Assembly (NCBI RefSeq): GCF_001440395.1
Contig: NZ_LLXZ01000059.1
Location: 1 to 64,000 of the forward strand
Direction: 5' to 3'
Source of the DNA: Bradyrhizobium jicamae
GTDB taxonomy: Bacteria; Pseudomonadota; Alphaproteobacteria; Rhizobiales; Xanthobacteraceae
Length of the DNA: 64,000 nucleotides
In this document: positions 1 to 7,751 of the stretch, in pieces
How positions within the stretch are numbered: the first letter of the stretch is position 1
Layout of the letters: each line of letters starts with the position of its first letter
Made by a program: the position numbers and the translations under genes
The notes under the pieces: generated by a model
What the model saw: the letters and a program-made list of their open reading frames with translations, nothing else
Told to the model about the DNA's origin: nothing
Database searches by the model: none

Positions 1-60
1 GCTTCGTCGCTTCGCTCCCTTGCGCAAACGCTTCGCGTTTGTCGCAGGCAATGACGCGGA
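1..60. repeat. Partial palindromic intergenic repeat with nested hairpin
   Basis: The first 20 bases match the right end of the palindromic repeat at 1206-1325 (GCTTCGTCGCTTCGCTCC), and the copy ends in the same CAATGACG terminus. Between these lies a separate stem-loop, about GCGCAAACG-CTTCG-CGTTTGTCGC, which also occurs inside the unrelated repeat at 5047-5100. The element is cut by the window edge. It lies just downstream of the minus-strand thioesterase gene. Confidence 0.6.
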
Positions 61-73
61 TAGAGCGGGGGCC

Positions 74-493
74 CTAACTCTCGCTCTTCAGTATCTTGAA
101 CACGCCGCTCGCCATCGCGATACAGCGTTTGTCGACGGTGACTTCCGTGGTGATGAAAATCAGGCTGCGGGTCGAGCGCACCACATGCGGCTTCGACACC
201 AGGATTTCGCCGATCTTGCCGGCCTCGACAAAGTGCGTATCGAGCTGCACGGTCGCCAGCGTCGGCTTGCCTGACACGAAGCGGGCGGTCATGCCGCAGG
301 TGCGGTCGGCGAAGGTCATGATGACGCCGCCCTGCACCAGGCCGCGGCGGTTGTGGTGCTTGTCCTCGGTAGCATATTCGTGGCTGCCATCGACGACGCG
401 CTGCCACAACGGGCCGATCAGGTGCAGGAAGCCGGTGGTTTCGACGATCTTCCAGCCGTCGGATTTGAGTTTGTCCGCGGCCTTGGTCGCCAT
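74..493 (-). CDS. PaaI-family hotdog thioesterase
   Basis: A 139-aa single hotdog-fold domain, the usual length for PaaI/YbgC-type acyl-CoA thioesterases. The central helix carries the family-type stretch RRGLVQGGVIMTFADRTCG (about residues 48-67), in which the first strand packs against the hotdog helix and an Asp is the likely catalytic or substrate-positioning residue. Such enzymes hydrolyse acyl-CoA or aryl-CoA esters in the cytoplasm; the substrate cannot be told from sequence. The start at 493 is the only ATG that leaves a complete domain. It is transcribed divergently from the Nudix gene, 79 bp away, and may share a regulatory region with it. Family assignment is firm, substrate unknown. 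Confidence 0.8.
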   Translation of the reverse strand: MATKAADKLKSDGWKIVETTGFLHLIGPLWQRVVDGSHEYATEDKHHNRRGLVQGGVIMTFADRTCGMTARFVSGKPTLATVQLDTHFVEAGKIGEILVSKPHVVRSTRSLIFITTEVTVDKRCIAMASGVFKILKSES

Positions 494-572
494 GTCGTGC
501 GTTCCGTTTCCTGCTGGTTGTCATGCTGTCAGGGTCATTTCATCGGCTGCACTTGTGTTGTAGTCAAGCGGG

Positions 573-1202
573 ATGGGCCGGTCATTTGACGATACCACAC
601 GGCGGAATATCGCAAGCCTCTGCGCCGCCTTCACACGGGCGCCCTCGGATCGCGCAGGGCCCGAGCTGAAGCGCGCGGCAGTGGCCATTGCACTGACGGA
701 AGCCGAAGCCGGCGGGGGAACGACATTTCTCCTCACCCGCCGCGCCGCTACCTTGCGTTCGCATGCCGACCAATGGGCGCTGCCGGGCGGGCGCTGCGAT
801 CCCGGCGAGACGCAGGCGCAGGCAGCGTTGCGCGAGCTGCATGAAGAACTCGGCGTCGGCCTCGGCGAGGGCGATGTCCTGGGCCTGCTCGACGACTACC
901 CGACGCGCTCGGGCTATCTGATTACCCCCGTGGTGGTCTGGGTGAGCACCAGCACCGATATTGTTCCCAATCCGGCGGAAGTCGCCTCGGTGCATCGCGT
1001 CGCGCTCGACGACATCGAGCGCGAGGACGTTTTCAGCTTCACCACGATTCCCGAAAGCACGCGGCGCGTGATCCGCTTCCGCCATGCCGGCCAGCACATC
1101 CATGCGCCGACGGCGGCGCTGATCTATCAGTTTGCCGAAGTGCTGGCGGGAAGAAACACCCGCGTCGCAGAACTGGAACAGCCGGTATTCGCCTGGCGGT
1201 AG
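573..1202 (+). CDS. Nudix hydrolase, CoA pyrophosphatase type
   Basis: A 209-aa protein with a perfect Nudix box (G-x5-E-x7-REL-x-EE-x-G) at residues 73-95, which binds the catalytic Mg2+/Mn2+. Just before it is LLTRR-x4-LRSHADQ-x2-LPGG (about 53-73), close to the extra signature that marks CoA-specific Nudix enzymes (NudL/YeaB, LLT.R...LR.H.GQ..FPGG). The usual HxGQ reads HADQ here. The family cleaves CoA and acyl-CoA to 3',5'-ADP and 4'-phosphopantetheine, limiting CoA or clearing damaged CoA. Some annotations would give only 'NUDIX domain protein'; the CoA motif makes the narrower call likely. Monocistronic, followed by a long palindromic repeat. Confidence 0.82.
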   Translation: MGRSFDDTTRRNIASLCAAFTRAPSDRAGPELKRAAVAIALTEAEAGGGTTFLLTRRAATLRSHADQWALPGGRCDPGETQAQAALRELHEELGVGLGEGDVLGLLDDYPTRSGYLITPVVVWVSTSTDIVPNPAEVASVHRVALDDIEREDVFSFTTIPESTRRVIRFRHAGQHIHAPTAALIYQFAEVLAGRNTRVAELEQPVFAWR

Positions 1203-1205
1203 GGC

Positions 1206-1325
1206 CGTCATTGCGAGCCAACGGGTCGCGCGAAGGCGCGCCCGATGACAGGCTCCGCGAAGCAATCCATTTCTCCGTTTGCTGAGAAATGGATTGCTTC
1301 GTCGCTTCGCTCCTCGCAATGACGG
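1206..1325. repeat. Long palindromic intergenic repeat (family A)
   Basis: The ends CGTCATTGCGAGC and CTCGCAATGACG are inverted copies. The core holds further nested inverted repeats, including AGCAATCCATTTCTC versus GAGAAATGGATTGCT. Elements of this kind are dispersed through Bradyrhizobium-type chromosomes between genes. It lies directly after the Nudix gene and could act as a transcription-attenuating hairpin. A partial copy is at 1-60. Confidence 0.75.
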
Positions 1326-1421
1326 AGCAAGGATCGCATGCGCGTTCCGCTTGCGAACAGGCAAGGTTTCAGCGACGATACCAGACCAACAAGAAAAACA
1401 AATCCTGGGAGCACGCTCAAC

Positions 1422-2402
1422 ATGCCCACTCGGAAAATATTGGCTTGCGCGGCCACCGCGATGATCGCGCTGACGGCGGCATTCACCGGCGCGCACGCCC
1501 AAAATTATCCCGTTCGCGCTATCACGCTCGTCATTCCGTTCGCGCCGGGCGGCAGCACCTCGATCGTCGGCCGCGCGATTGCCGACAAGATGAGCGAGCT
1601 GCTTGGCGAGAAGGTCGTGGTCGACAACCGTCCCGGCGCCGGCGGCACGGTCGGCACCAAGGCGGTCGCCAGGAGCGATCCCGATGGCTACACCCTGTTG
1701 CTCGGCTACACCGGCACGCTGGCGATCGGTCCCTCGCTGTACAAAAATCCCGGGTACGATCCGCGCAAGGATTTCGCGCCGATCGGCATGATCGGCAACG
1801 CACCGAATTCGCTGGTCGTGCATCCGTCATTCCCTGCAAAGAGCGTCGCCGAACTGGTCGCGTATGCGAAGGCCAATCCCGACAAGGTCAATTTCGGATC
1901 GGCCGGCGCCGGCACCGCCAGCCACATCACCGGCGAATATTTTGCCCGCGCGGCAGGGATCAGGCTGGTGCACATCCCATACAAGGGCACCGGCCCGGCG
2001 CTGACGGACCTGTTGGGCGGCCACATCCCGATGGCGTTCGCGCCGATCCCGGCCTCGCATGCCAACGTTGCCGCCGGCAAACTGCGTGCGCTGGCGGTGA
2101 CCAGCACCACGCGATCGAGCCTGTTGCCTGATGTGCCGACCATGATGGAAGCGGGGCTCGCGGCGTTCGACGCTTCGCTCTATTACGGTCTCGTCGCTCC
2201 CGCCGGCACGCCGCGGCCGATCGTCGACAAGCTCAACAAGGCGCTGCGCGACGCGCTCGCCTCCGACGAGGTCAAGAAGCAACTCGGCAATGACGGCACC
2301 GAGATCACGCCCGGAACGCCGGAAGATTACGCCGGGTTCATCGACAAGGACGAGAAGAAGTGGTCGCAGCTCGTCAAGGCCAGCGGCGTCGAGCAGGAGT
2401 GA
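1422..2402 (+). CDS. Bug/TctC-family tripartite tricarboxylate transporter binding protein
   Basis: A 326-aa periplasmic solute-binding protein. The chosen ATG at 1422 gives a clean signal peptide ending near AHA-QNYP. An upstream in-frame ATG at 1338 would put 28 unlikely residues before it. After cleavage come the hallmarks of the Bug family: YPVRAITLVIPFAPGGSTS and VVVDNRPGAGGTVGTKAVA, which form the ligand pocket for carboxylates. Bug proteins normally feed TctAB permeases, but no tctA or tctB is adjacent, so this is an orphan receptor, as is common for this expanded family. The ligand is unknown, probably a small carboxylate. Confidence 0.88.
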   Translation: MPTRKILACAATAMIALTAAFTGAHAQNYPVRAITLVIPFAPGGSTSIVGRAIADKMSELLGEKVVVDNRPGAGGTVGTKAVARSDPDGYTLLLGYTGTLAIGPSLYKNPGYDPRKDFAPIGMIGNAPNSLVVHPSFPAKSVAELVAYAKANPDKVNFGSAGAGTASHITGEYFARAAGIRLVHIPYKGTGPALTDLLGGHIPMAFAPIPASHANVAAGKLRALAVTSTTRSSLLPDVPTMMEAGLAAFDASLYYGLVAPAGTPRPIVDKLNKALRDALASDEVKKQLGNDGTEITPGTPEDYAGFIDKDEKKWSQLVKASGVEQE

Positions 2403-2413
2403 GCGGCTGAGGT

Positions 2414-2560
2414 CTTCCCTTCTCCCCTTGTGGGAGAAGGTGGATCGACGTCGCGAAGGCGACGGCGAGCCGGATGAGGGGTCTCTATCCGCGGAGACAG
2501 ACCCCTCATCCGCCTCCGCTTCGCTACGGCACCTTCTCCCACAAGGGGAGAAGGAAGGTA
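2414..2560. repeat. Palindromic intergenic repeat (family B, copy 1)
   Basis: The ends TTCTCCCCTTGTGGGAGAAGG and its inverse near 2531-2551 pair, and the centre contains AGGGGTCTC...GAGACAGACCCCT. A second copy of the same family is at 24709-24869. It separates two co-directional genes and may work as a terminator-like structure, though there is no T-run. Confidence 0.75.
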
Positions 2561-2628
2561 CGGCAGCGCCACCTATTGTCGCGGCCTTTCGGGGCTGACT
2601 TCGCAGGCATGCTTGCTACAAGGGGGCC

Positions 2629-3822
2629 ATGCGCCTGCCTTTGATTCGCATGGGTTCCGGATGTGTCGCGCTCGCGCTGCTTGCGGGTGCGTCGCCTGCC
2701 GTGGCGATCGAGCCGCTCCCTGCCTCAACCGCCGATGCGATGGCGCAAGCCGCCTCGCCGCAGGCGATGGCCGAATATCGCCGCAAGCTGAAAGAATATC
2801 AGGAAGCGCGCGCCGCGTTCGACGAGGAGGCGGGCGCCTATTGGGCTTCGATCTCGGAGAAGCGGAAGGGCCGCAATGCCAAGCGCCGGGAACGCCAGAC
2901 CGTCACGCTCGACGATTACGTGCTGACGCAGCCGCCGGCCTATAGCGGACCGAATCGGCCGGTCAGCCCGGAGCCGGAGGAAGAGAAGCCGCCGCGCGAG
3001 CGCAAGCCGCTGCCGGTGGTCGCCGATTTCCTGAAAGCCGCCGCCGAGCAGTTCCAGTTCACGCCGGAGCGGCCGTCGTCCGAGCTCGAGTTCAAGCGCG
3101 CCTATGCTCGTTACGCCCTGGCGGCAGGCTTGACGCGCGAACAGGCCATACGGGTCTACTCGTTCGAGACCGGCGGTAACGGCAATTATGACATGCAGTC
3201 GGGGCTGAATCCGTCGAAGCCGGGCTCGCGCGCGATCTCGACCGCAATCGGCTACAACCAGTTGCTCACCACCAACAGTGTCGAACTGCTGGCCGAGCAG
3301 GGCCACGAACTGATCAAGGAACTGACGGCAAGGGCCGCGCCGCTGTCGGGCGCGCCGCGCAAGGCGATGGATCACAAGCTTGCCGTGTTGAAGAAGATGG
3401 TGGCGTTTACGCGCACGGTGCCGGACACCTGGTCCGAGCATGAGAAGCTCGCCAATACGCCGCAAGGCTGGGCCGTGCATGCCATGGTGCTCGATGTCGA
3501 CGTCGGCCCGATGCTGCAGACCCACAAGCTCCTGACCTCGGTCCATTTCGCCCGCGCCAAGGGCTATAATCGGCCGCTGACGGCCGCCGAACTCGAAATG
3601 ATGAACCTGACCGGCGACGGCACTGGCCTCGACATGGTGACCATGCCGCAGGCGATGCGCGATCGGGTGCCGACCTCGAACTTCTTCCAGCGCGGCGGCT
3701 ACGAACGCAATCCTGTTGCGATCCGTCACGACACGGTGGCGAAGCTATTGGCGGTGACCGACGAACGAATGGATTTCAACTCTGGCAAGCCCGGCGCGAA
3801 GGAACTTGCGGCGGCGTTTTAG
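2629..3822 (+). CDS. Secreted protein with lysozyme-like (transglycosylase-like) core
   Basis: A 397-aa protein with an N-terminal signal peptide (residues 1-26, cleavage near AVA-IEP), then a charged helical segment (about 45-130, rich in Glu, Lys and Pro). A globular C-terminal part follows, with FETGGNGNYD at 179-188 and AIGYNQLL at 206-213. That pattern, a Glu in an E-T/S-G-G context followed about 25 residues later by a GYNQL block, resembles the catalytic Glu and GLMQ motifs of SLT-type lytic transglycosylases, with Glu180 as the candidate catalytic residue. The resemblance is motif-level only. If real, it would cleave or bind peptidoglycan in the periplasm. Otherwise it is a conserved hypothetical exported protein. 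Confidence 0.6.
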   Translation: MRLPLIRMGSGCVALALLAGASPAVAIEPLPASTADAMAQAASPQAMAEYRRKLKEYQEARAAFDEEAGAYWASISEKRKGRNAKRRERQTVTLDDYVLTQPPAYSGPNRPVSPEPEEEKPPRERKPLPVVADFLKAAAEQFQFTPERPSSELEFKRAYARYALAAGLTREQAIRVYSFETGGNGNYDMQSGLNPSKPGSRAISTAIGYNQLLTTNSVELLAEQGHELIKELTARAAPLSGAPRKAMDHKLAVLKKMVAFTRTVPDTWSEHEKLANTPQGWAVHAMVLDVDVGPMLQTHKLLTSVHFARAKGYNRPLTAAELEMMNLTGDGTGLDMVTMPQAMRDRVPTSNFFQRGGYERNPVAIRHDTVAKLLAVTDERMDFNSGKPGAKELAAAF

Positions 3823-3825
3823 TCT

Positions 3826-3981
3826 TACCCTCCCCTGGAGGGGGAGGGTCGGCTCACATGGAGCGCAGCGGAATGTGAGACGGGGCGGGGTGATCTCTCA
3901 ACTCGGGCACTGTTGGATGTGGAGAGACCGTCACCCCACCCCGCCGCTTCGCGTCGACCCTCCCCCTCCAGGGGAGGGTAT
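3826..3981. repeat. Palindromic intergenic repeat (family C)
   Basis: TACCCTCCCCTGGAGGGGGA at the left end and its inverse at about 3958-3981 bracket a core with further inverted repeats (GGGGCGGGGTGA versus TCACCCCACCCC). It sits between convergent genes, so it could terminate transcription from both sides. Confidence 0.75.
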
Positions 3982-4000
3982 TCAGCGCAGCGCTCGTCGC

Positions 4001-4309
4001 TCAATTCGATCCGAACATGAACCTGCCGTCACCCTCGAGATAGGGGCCGCTTCGCATGTAGAGCTGCCCATTCTCGCCGACGAAAAACAGCGTGCCCTTC
4101 GGCACCTTCTTGGCGCCCTTGAGCAGCAGGCCCGCATTGTTGGTGCCCATCTTGTAGGACAGCGTCTTGCCGTCCTTGCCGTAGGCATAGGCCATGTCCG
4201 ACTTCAGCTCCCAGGGCGCAGGTGCTGCAGCTTGCGCGAATGCCGATGTCGCCAGCCCCGTCAGTGCGGCCGCCACCAAGACTGTTTTTGTCGAAACGTT
4301 TCTCATCAT
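4001..4309 (-). CDS. Small exported protein of unknown function
   Basis: A 102-aa protein. The ATG at 4309 is preceded by a strong Shine-Dalgarno (GGGGAGGA) and begins a signal peptide (MMRNVSTKTVLVAAALTGLA...AFA-QAAA); the longer frame to 4390 has no such site. The mature part (about 75 aa) is soluble, with a repeated Lys-Gly pattern (KGAKKVPKGTLFFVGENGQLY) suggesting a small beta-rich domain. I do not recognise the family. It is transcribed divergently from the next small secreted protein. Confidence 0.68.
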   Translation of the reverse strand: MMRNVSTKTVLVAAALTGLATSAFAQAAAPAPWELKSDMAYAYGKDGKTLSYKMGTNNAGLLLKGAKKVPKGTLFFVGENGQLYMRSGPYLEGDGRFMFGSN

Positions 4310-4507
4310 CCGTCCTCCCCGCAAGCCATTCGGCTTCCTGTCCCACGTTCTTGAACAAATCACGAACGATGCGATGCCGTCAATCTGCACCTTCGACGCA
4401 TCACACCGCCCTTGAGACTTTGTGATTTCCCGGCTTCGACTTCGCGACTATGTTCGCGTTTCCGGCTACAAGCATGCATTGCGAAAAACGTCATAGGGAT
4501 GGTCAGG

Positions 4508-4987
4508 ATGAACCCCGTCATGAAGATCGGTCTTGGTGTTGCGCTGTCGTTCATGACACTGGCTCAAGCGGCAGAGGCCAACGAATTCAGGCTCTCCAAC
4601 AACCAGCGGATCGCCTGCAGCCGGGGATTGAGCGCAGGCAAGCTCAACACGTCGACCTGCAAATCCTATGCATACGTGTTCAACACCAAGACGTCGGAGT
4701 ATTTCCGCTGTCAGGTCTCACTGGCGCTGACGCGAGACAACAAGGAGGTCATCAACGTGCAGGCTGACGGCAGCTGCTCCAAGAGGCCCCGCATCTTCGA
4801 TACCGACGGGAACTATTCGTTCGATGCCACCGAAACCGAAGGGCCGAACACCAATTCGTTCTTCGGTCCCGGCGGCTACGCGATATGGGCCAGCGACAAC
4901 AATGCGCAGAAGGTGCGCGGTTGCATCATCATCTCGTCCGGTCTCGGCTCCGACATCTCGAAATGCATCGACATGAAGTTCGAGTGA
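4508..4987 (+). CDS. Cysteine-containing exported protein, unknown function
   Basis: A 159-aa protein starting at the ATG at 4508, which places a signal peptide (MNPVMKIGLGVALSFMTLAQAAEA) at the N terminus; upstream in-frame starts give a poor leader. The mature chain has six well-spaced cysteines (IACSRG, STCKSY, FRCQVS, GSCSKR, GCIIIS, KCIDMK), consistent with disulphide bonding in the periplasm. No known domain is recognised. It lies in a small cluster of exported proteins and ends next to a repeat hairpin shared with the convergent EAL gene. Confidence 0.7.
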   Translation: MNPVMKIGLGVALSFMTLAQAAEANEFRLSNNQRIACSRGLSAGKLNTSTCKSYAYVFNTKTSEYFRCQVSLALTRDNKEVINVQADGSCSKRPRIFDTDGNYSFDATETEGPNTNSFFGPGGYAIWASDNNAQKVRGCIIISSGLGSDISKCIDMKFE

Positions 4988-5046
4988 GCTTCGCCTGAAG
5001 CGGGATGGCTTTTCTTCGAATCGTCATCCCGCCTTATCTTCTTGTT

Positions 5047-5100
5047 TGAGCATGATCTCGGCGCAAACGCGTTCGCGTTTGTCGCGAGGGATCATGCTCA
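5047..5100. repeat. Nested inverted repeat, likely bidirectional terminator
   Basis: The outer arms TGAGCATGAT (5047-5056) and ATCATGCTCA (5091-5100) enclose a second stem (GCGCAAACGC / GCGTTTGTCGC, 5061-5085). The right arm overlaps the stop codon of the minus-strand EAL gene, and the element lies between convergent genes. The GAGCATGATC end is a known dispersed repeat type in Bradyrhizobium-like genomes. The inner stem recurs at 1-60. Confidence 0.7.
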
Positions 5101-6315
5101 GAGAACCTTCTCGGCGCCGGCTGCAAGCTGAGAGCGCGAGCGCGCGAATTTCCGCACACCCACCGGCTTGCCGAACAGGTGACCCTGGACCAGATCGAAG
5201 CCCATCTCGTGCGCGGCGAGGTAATCGGCGCGGCTCTCGATGCCCTGCGCGGTGGCTCGGGCGCCGTTGTCGCGGGCCAGTTCGACGATCCGCCGGCATA
5301 CCGTCTGCTTCAGCCGATTGTCCGCGCAGCCGTTGATATATTGCTTGTCGATTTTCAGCTCGGCGAACGGGAAGCTCCGAAGTTCCAGGAGTGAAGGCCA
5401 TTCCGCGCCGACATTGTCGATGGCGATGGCGATATTGTGCAGGCGCAGCCGTCGGGCGGCGTCGATCGCGAGATCCGGATGCTCGACTACCTCGCTGCTG
5501 TTGATTTCGATCAGGAGCCCGCCGAACGCGGGGTGGGCGGGCATGGCGCCGCAGAGATCGCGCACTGCCGCCGCGTTGCCGAAGAACGATACCGGCAGGT
5601 TGACGGAGAGGTCGACCGGACCCTGACTCTCCAGGAGATAGCGCCAGTCCTCGATGGCGCGGCCGATCACGAATTCGGACAGGCTGCGAAAATGCGGATC
5701 ATTATCGTCGGGAATGAAGTAGGCCGGCGGGACCACGCCCCAGGCCGGATGCCGCATCCGGACCAGCGCCTCCGCGCCGCTCGGCATCAGCGTGCGGGTG
5801 TTGATCTTCTGCTGATACCACAATTCGAGCCAGCCGGCCTTCAACGCCTCGGCGACGTCGACGGCGGGGCTTGGCGCCGGCTCCGCCGGCAAAAGCTCCG
5901 CAACGGTGGCGCGCAGGCTCGCCGCGCCGAACGGCGTCGGCAGGGAAGGCAGCATGGCAATGCCGTATTCTTCGCCAATTTGCCGGACGGCCTTAACCAT
6001 AATCGAGTCGGGTTGACCGATGACGAGAACCTTGCCGCCGAAATTTTTCCGGACGATGGCCTCGAGAATTTCGCCGACATTGATCCCGTCGACGCACACG
6101 CTGAGCACGATCAGATCCGGCTGCTCCGCCTGCAGCACGCCGGCGAGGTCTCCGGCCTGACCGCATTCGCAGGCCACGAACCCGAGATCCTCGAGAGCGT
6201 CGGAAAGGAACAGCCGGAGGTGTTTTTTGCTGTCGATGACGCAGGCTCTCGGCGTCAGCTTCCGATGTCCGAAGTGAACTGCGCGCGAATGCTCGCTGAA
6301 GTTGATCTGCTCCAT
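5098..6315 (-). CDS. Degenerate receiver-EAL domain protein
   Basis: A 405-aa protein. The start at 6315 is chosen because CGGGAGGGCGGC lies directly before it. Residues about 20-130 look like a receiver fold, but the usual phospho-acceptor Asp is Ser72 (PDLIVLSVCVDG). Residues about 155-400 are an EAL c-di-GMP phosphodiesterase-type domain: GAEALVRM (E182-A-L), VNLP (N239), EINSSE (E270), AIDNVGAEW (D300-N301), ELKID (K321), TAQGIE (Q357...E360) and Q377. The second Asp of the DD motif is Asn and the Glu of the EGVE motif is Gln, both residues needed for hydrolysis in characterised EAL enzymes. I therefore expect a c-di-GMP-binding or protein-interaction role rather than catalysis. Confidence 0.82.
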   Translation of the reverse strand: MEQINFSEHSRAVHFGHRKLTPRACVIDSKKHLRLFLSDALEDLGFVACECGQAGDLAGVLQAEQPDLIVLSVCVDGINVGEILEAIVRKNFGGKVLVIGQPDSIMVKAVRQIGEEYGIAMLPSLPTPFGAASLRATVAELLPAEPAPSPAVDVAEALKAGWLELWYQQKINTRTLMPSGAEALVRMRHPAWGVVPPAYFIPDDNDPHFRSLSEFVIGRAIEDWRYLLESQGPVDLSVNLPVSFFGNAAAVRDLCGAMPAHPAFGGLLIEINSSEVVEHPDLAIDAARRLRLHNIAIAIDNVGAEWPSLLELRSFPFAELKIDKQYINGCADNRLKQTVCRRIVELARDNGARATAQGIESRADYLAAHEMGFDLVQGHLFGKPVGVRKFARSRSQLAAGAEKVL

Positions 6316-6666
6316 GCCGCCCTCCCGACAAATACCCCGGCGCCATTGGTACATCCGCGTTGAGGTCGCAATAATGGAATTTTGCGGGAGGTCACATGAT
6401 TACTTCAGTAGGGTTAAAGCCGCCGACATGAATAAAATTTTAGAGGAATTGCCGCCTCGACGGCGCCAATGGGCGCACGGGCGGTGCATTCCGCCGAATT
6501 CGCAGGGCTTCAAAGCGCCGATGCCCGGCTCGGGCACCATTTGATCAAGCCTTGCATGTTAACGCCTGTGGTCATGCGCTGGCGCAGCGATGGTCGTGGC
6601 TTGCGGACACCTGCGAACGCTTTCCGCAGGAGCCGCCATGCCGCGGCGCACACAAATCTGCTCGGC
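6316..6666. other. Intergenic region without a convincing gene
   Basis: About 350 bases lie between the EAL gene (leftward) and the terminator of the TRAP operon. A 56-codon frame at 6374-6544 has no ribosome-binding site and no protein-like composition. The first 60-100 bases next to 6315 are relatively AT-rich and presumably hold the EAL gene promoter. No palindromic repeat or RNA gene was recognised. Confidence 0.5.
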
Positions 6667-6702
6667 AAAAAAATGACCGCGGTCCCTGGCAGGCCGCGGT
6701 CA
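6667..6702 (-). terminator. Rho-independent terminator of the TAXI TRAP operon
   Basis: On the minus strand, TGACCGCGG (complement of 6694-6702) pairs with CCGCGGTCA (complement of 6674-6682) and is followed by a run of seven T residues (6667-6673). It lies about 57 bp after the binding-protein stop codon. Confidence 0.85.
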
Positions 6703-6759
6703 CTGTAGCTTCCGTCCGGATGTCGCTTCCGCTCGATCCGGACGGCGCATGTCGAGGCC

Positions 6760-7725
6760 CTAACCGCCGACGCCCTTCTCCTTGAAGTATTTCAGCGCGC
6801 CGGGGTGGAACGGGATCGGCGAGCGATCCTGCACCTGATTGTCGAGCGTAAAGCTCTCGGCTTCCTTGTGCACGGCGACGATGTCAGCCTTCTTCTCCAC
6901 CAGCGTCTTGACGATGGTGTAGGCGTCCTCGTTGCTCATCTTGTCGCCGGTGACGATCAGGTTCCAGACTTCGGTGATGGAATTGTCCTTGTCGTAGCCG
7001 GGATAGGAGCCTGCCTTGATCTTGCTGGCCGAATAGAGCTTGCCGTATTTGGCGTTCATCTTCTCGGCCAGATCGCCATGGTCGACCAGCTTCATCTTGA
7101 TGCCGGGCGTCGCCGCAAGATCAGTGACCGCTGCGGTCGGAATGCCGCCGACCCAGAAGAACGCGTCGATCTTGCGGTCCTTCACCGCATTGACGGATTC
7201 GGCAACGCCGAGCCGCTCGCGCTTCATGTCCTTGTCCTTGTCGAGGCCGGCGGCCTCGATGACGCGGAACGCCATCACTTCGGTGGCGCTGCCGGGCGAT
7301 CCCGTCGAGACGCGCTTGCCCTTCAGGTCTGCCATCGTGTTGATGCCGGTGCCTTCCACCGTCACCACATGCATGCGGTTCGGATAAACCACTAGCAGCG
7401 CCTGCAACGGCACCTTGCCGCTCTTGAACTTGTCCTCGCCCTTCAGCGCATCGAGTGCCGCATCGGCCATGGTGAAGGCAAGCTCGCTCTTGCCGGCGCC
7501 GATCAGCTTGAGATTGTCGACCGAGCCGCCGGTGACCTCGGCGGTTGCCTGCACGTTGGGTAGGTTCTTCGAGAGCACGTTGGCGACCGCGCCGCCGAGC
7601 GGATAGTAGACGCCGCCGGTGCCGCCGGTGCCGATCGACATGGTTTTCTGCTGCGCATGGGCCGCGCCCGCGAAGGCGAGGCTCGCGGAGATCGTCATGG
7701 CCAGTATGGCTACGGTCTTCTTCAT
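6760..7725 (-). CDS. TAXI-family TRAP transporter solute-binding protein
   Basis: A 321-aa periplasmic receptor of the TRAP-associated extracytoplasmic immunogenic (TAXI) type. The ATG at 7725 follows TTGAGG at a suitable distance and begins a signal peptide (MKKTVAILAMTISASLAFAGAAHA). The mature N terminus has the family hallmark MSIGTGGTGGVYYPLGGAV, and KRVSTGSPGSATEVMAFRV lies further on. TAXI proteins bind small organic acids such as glutamate or other dicarboxylates and pass them to a fused permease. It is encoded 26 bp downstream of its permease, in the same operon, and is followed by a strong terminator. Confidence 0.93.
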   Translation of the reverse strand: MKKTVAILAMTISASLAFAGAAHAQQKTMSIGTGGTGGVYYPLGGAVANVLSKNLPNVQATAEVTGGSVDNLKLIGAGKSELAFTMADAALDALKGEDKFKSGKVPLQALLVVYPNRMHVVTVEGTGINTMADLKGKRVSTGSPGSATEVMAFRVIEAAGLDKDKDMKRERLGVAESVNAVKDRKIDAFFWVGGIPTAAVTDLAATPGIKMKLVDHGDLAEKMNAKYGKLYSASKIKAGSYPGYDKDNSITEVWNLIVTGDKMSNEDAYTIVKTLVEKKADIVAVHKEAESFTLDNQVQDRSPIPFHPGALKYFKEKGVGG

Positions 7726-7751
7726 TTTTTTCATCCTCAATCGTTTCCTGA

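Noticed and set aside
1206..1325. Possible small RNA or CRISPR-like element from the repeated palindromes
   Set aside because: There are no regularly spaced units, no spacers and no cas genes; the elements are single dispersed palindromes.
2725..3729. 334-codon frame opposite the lysozyme-like exported protein
   Set aside because: Arg/Leu-rich shadow without a ribosome-binding site; the plus strand has a signal peptide.
6374..6544. 56-codon frame in the gap before the EAL gene
   Set aside because: No Shine-Dalgarno, no hydrophobic or domain-like pattern; likely chance.
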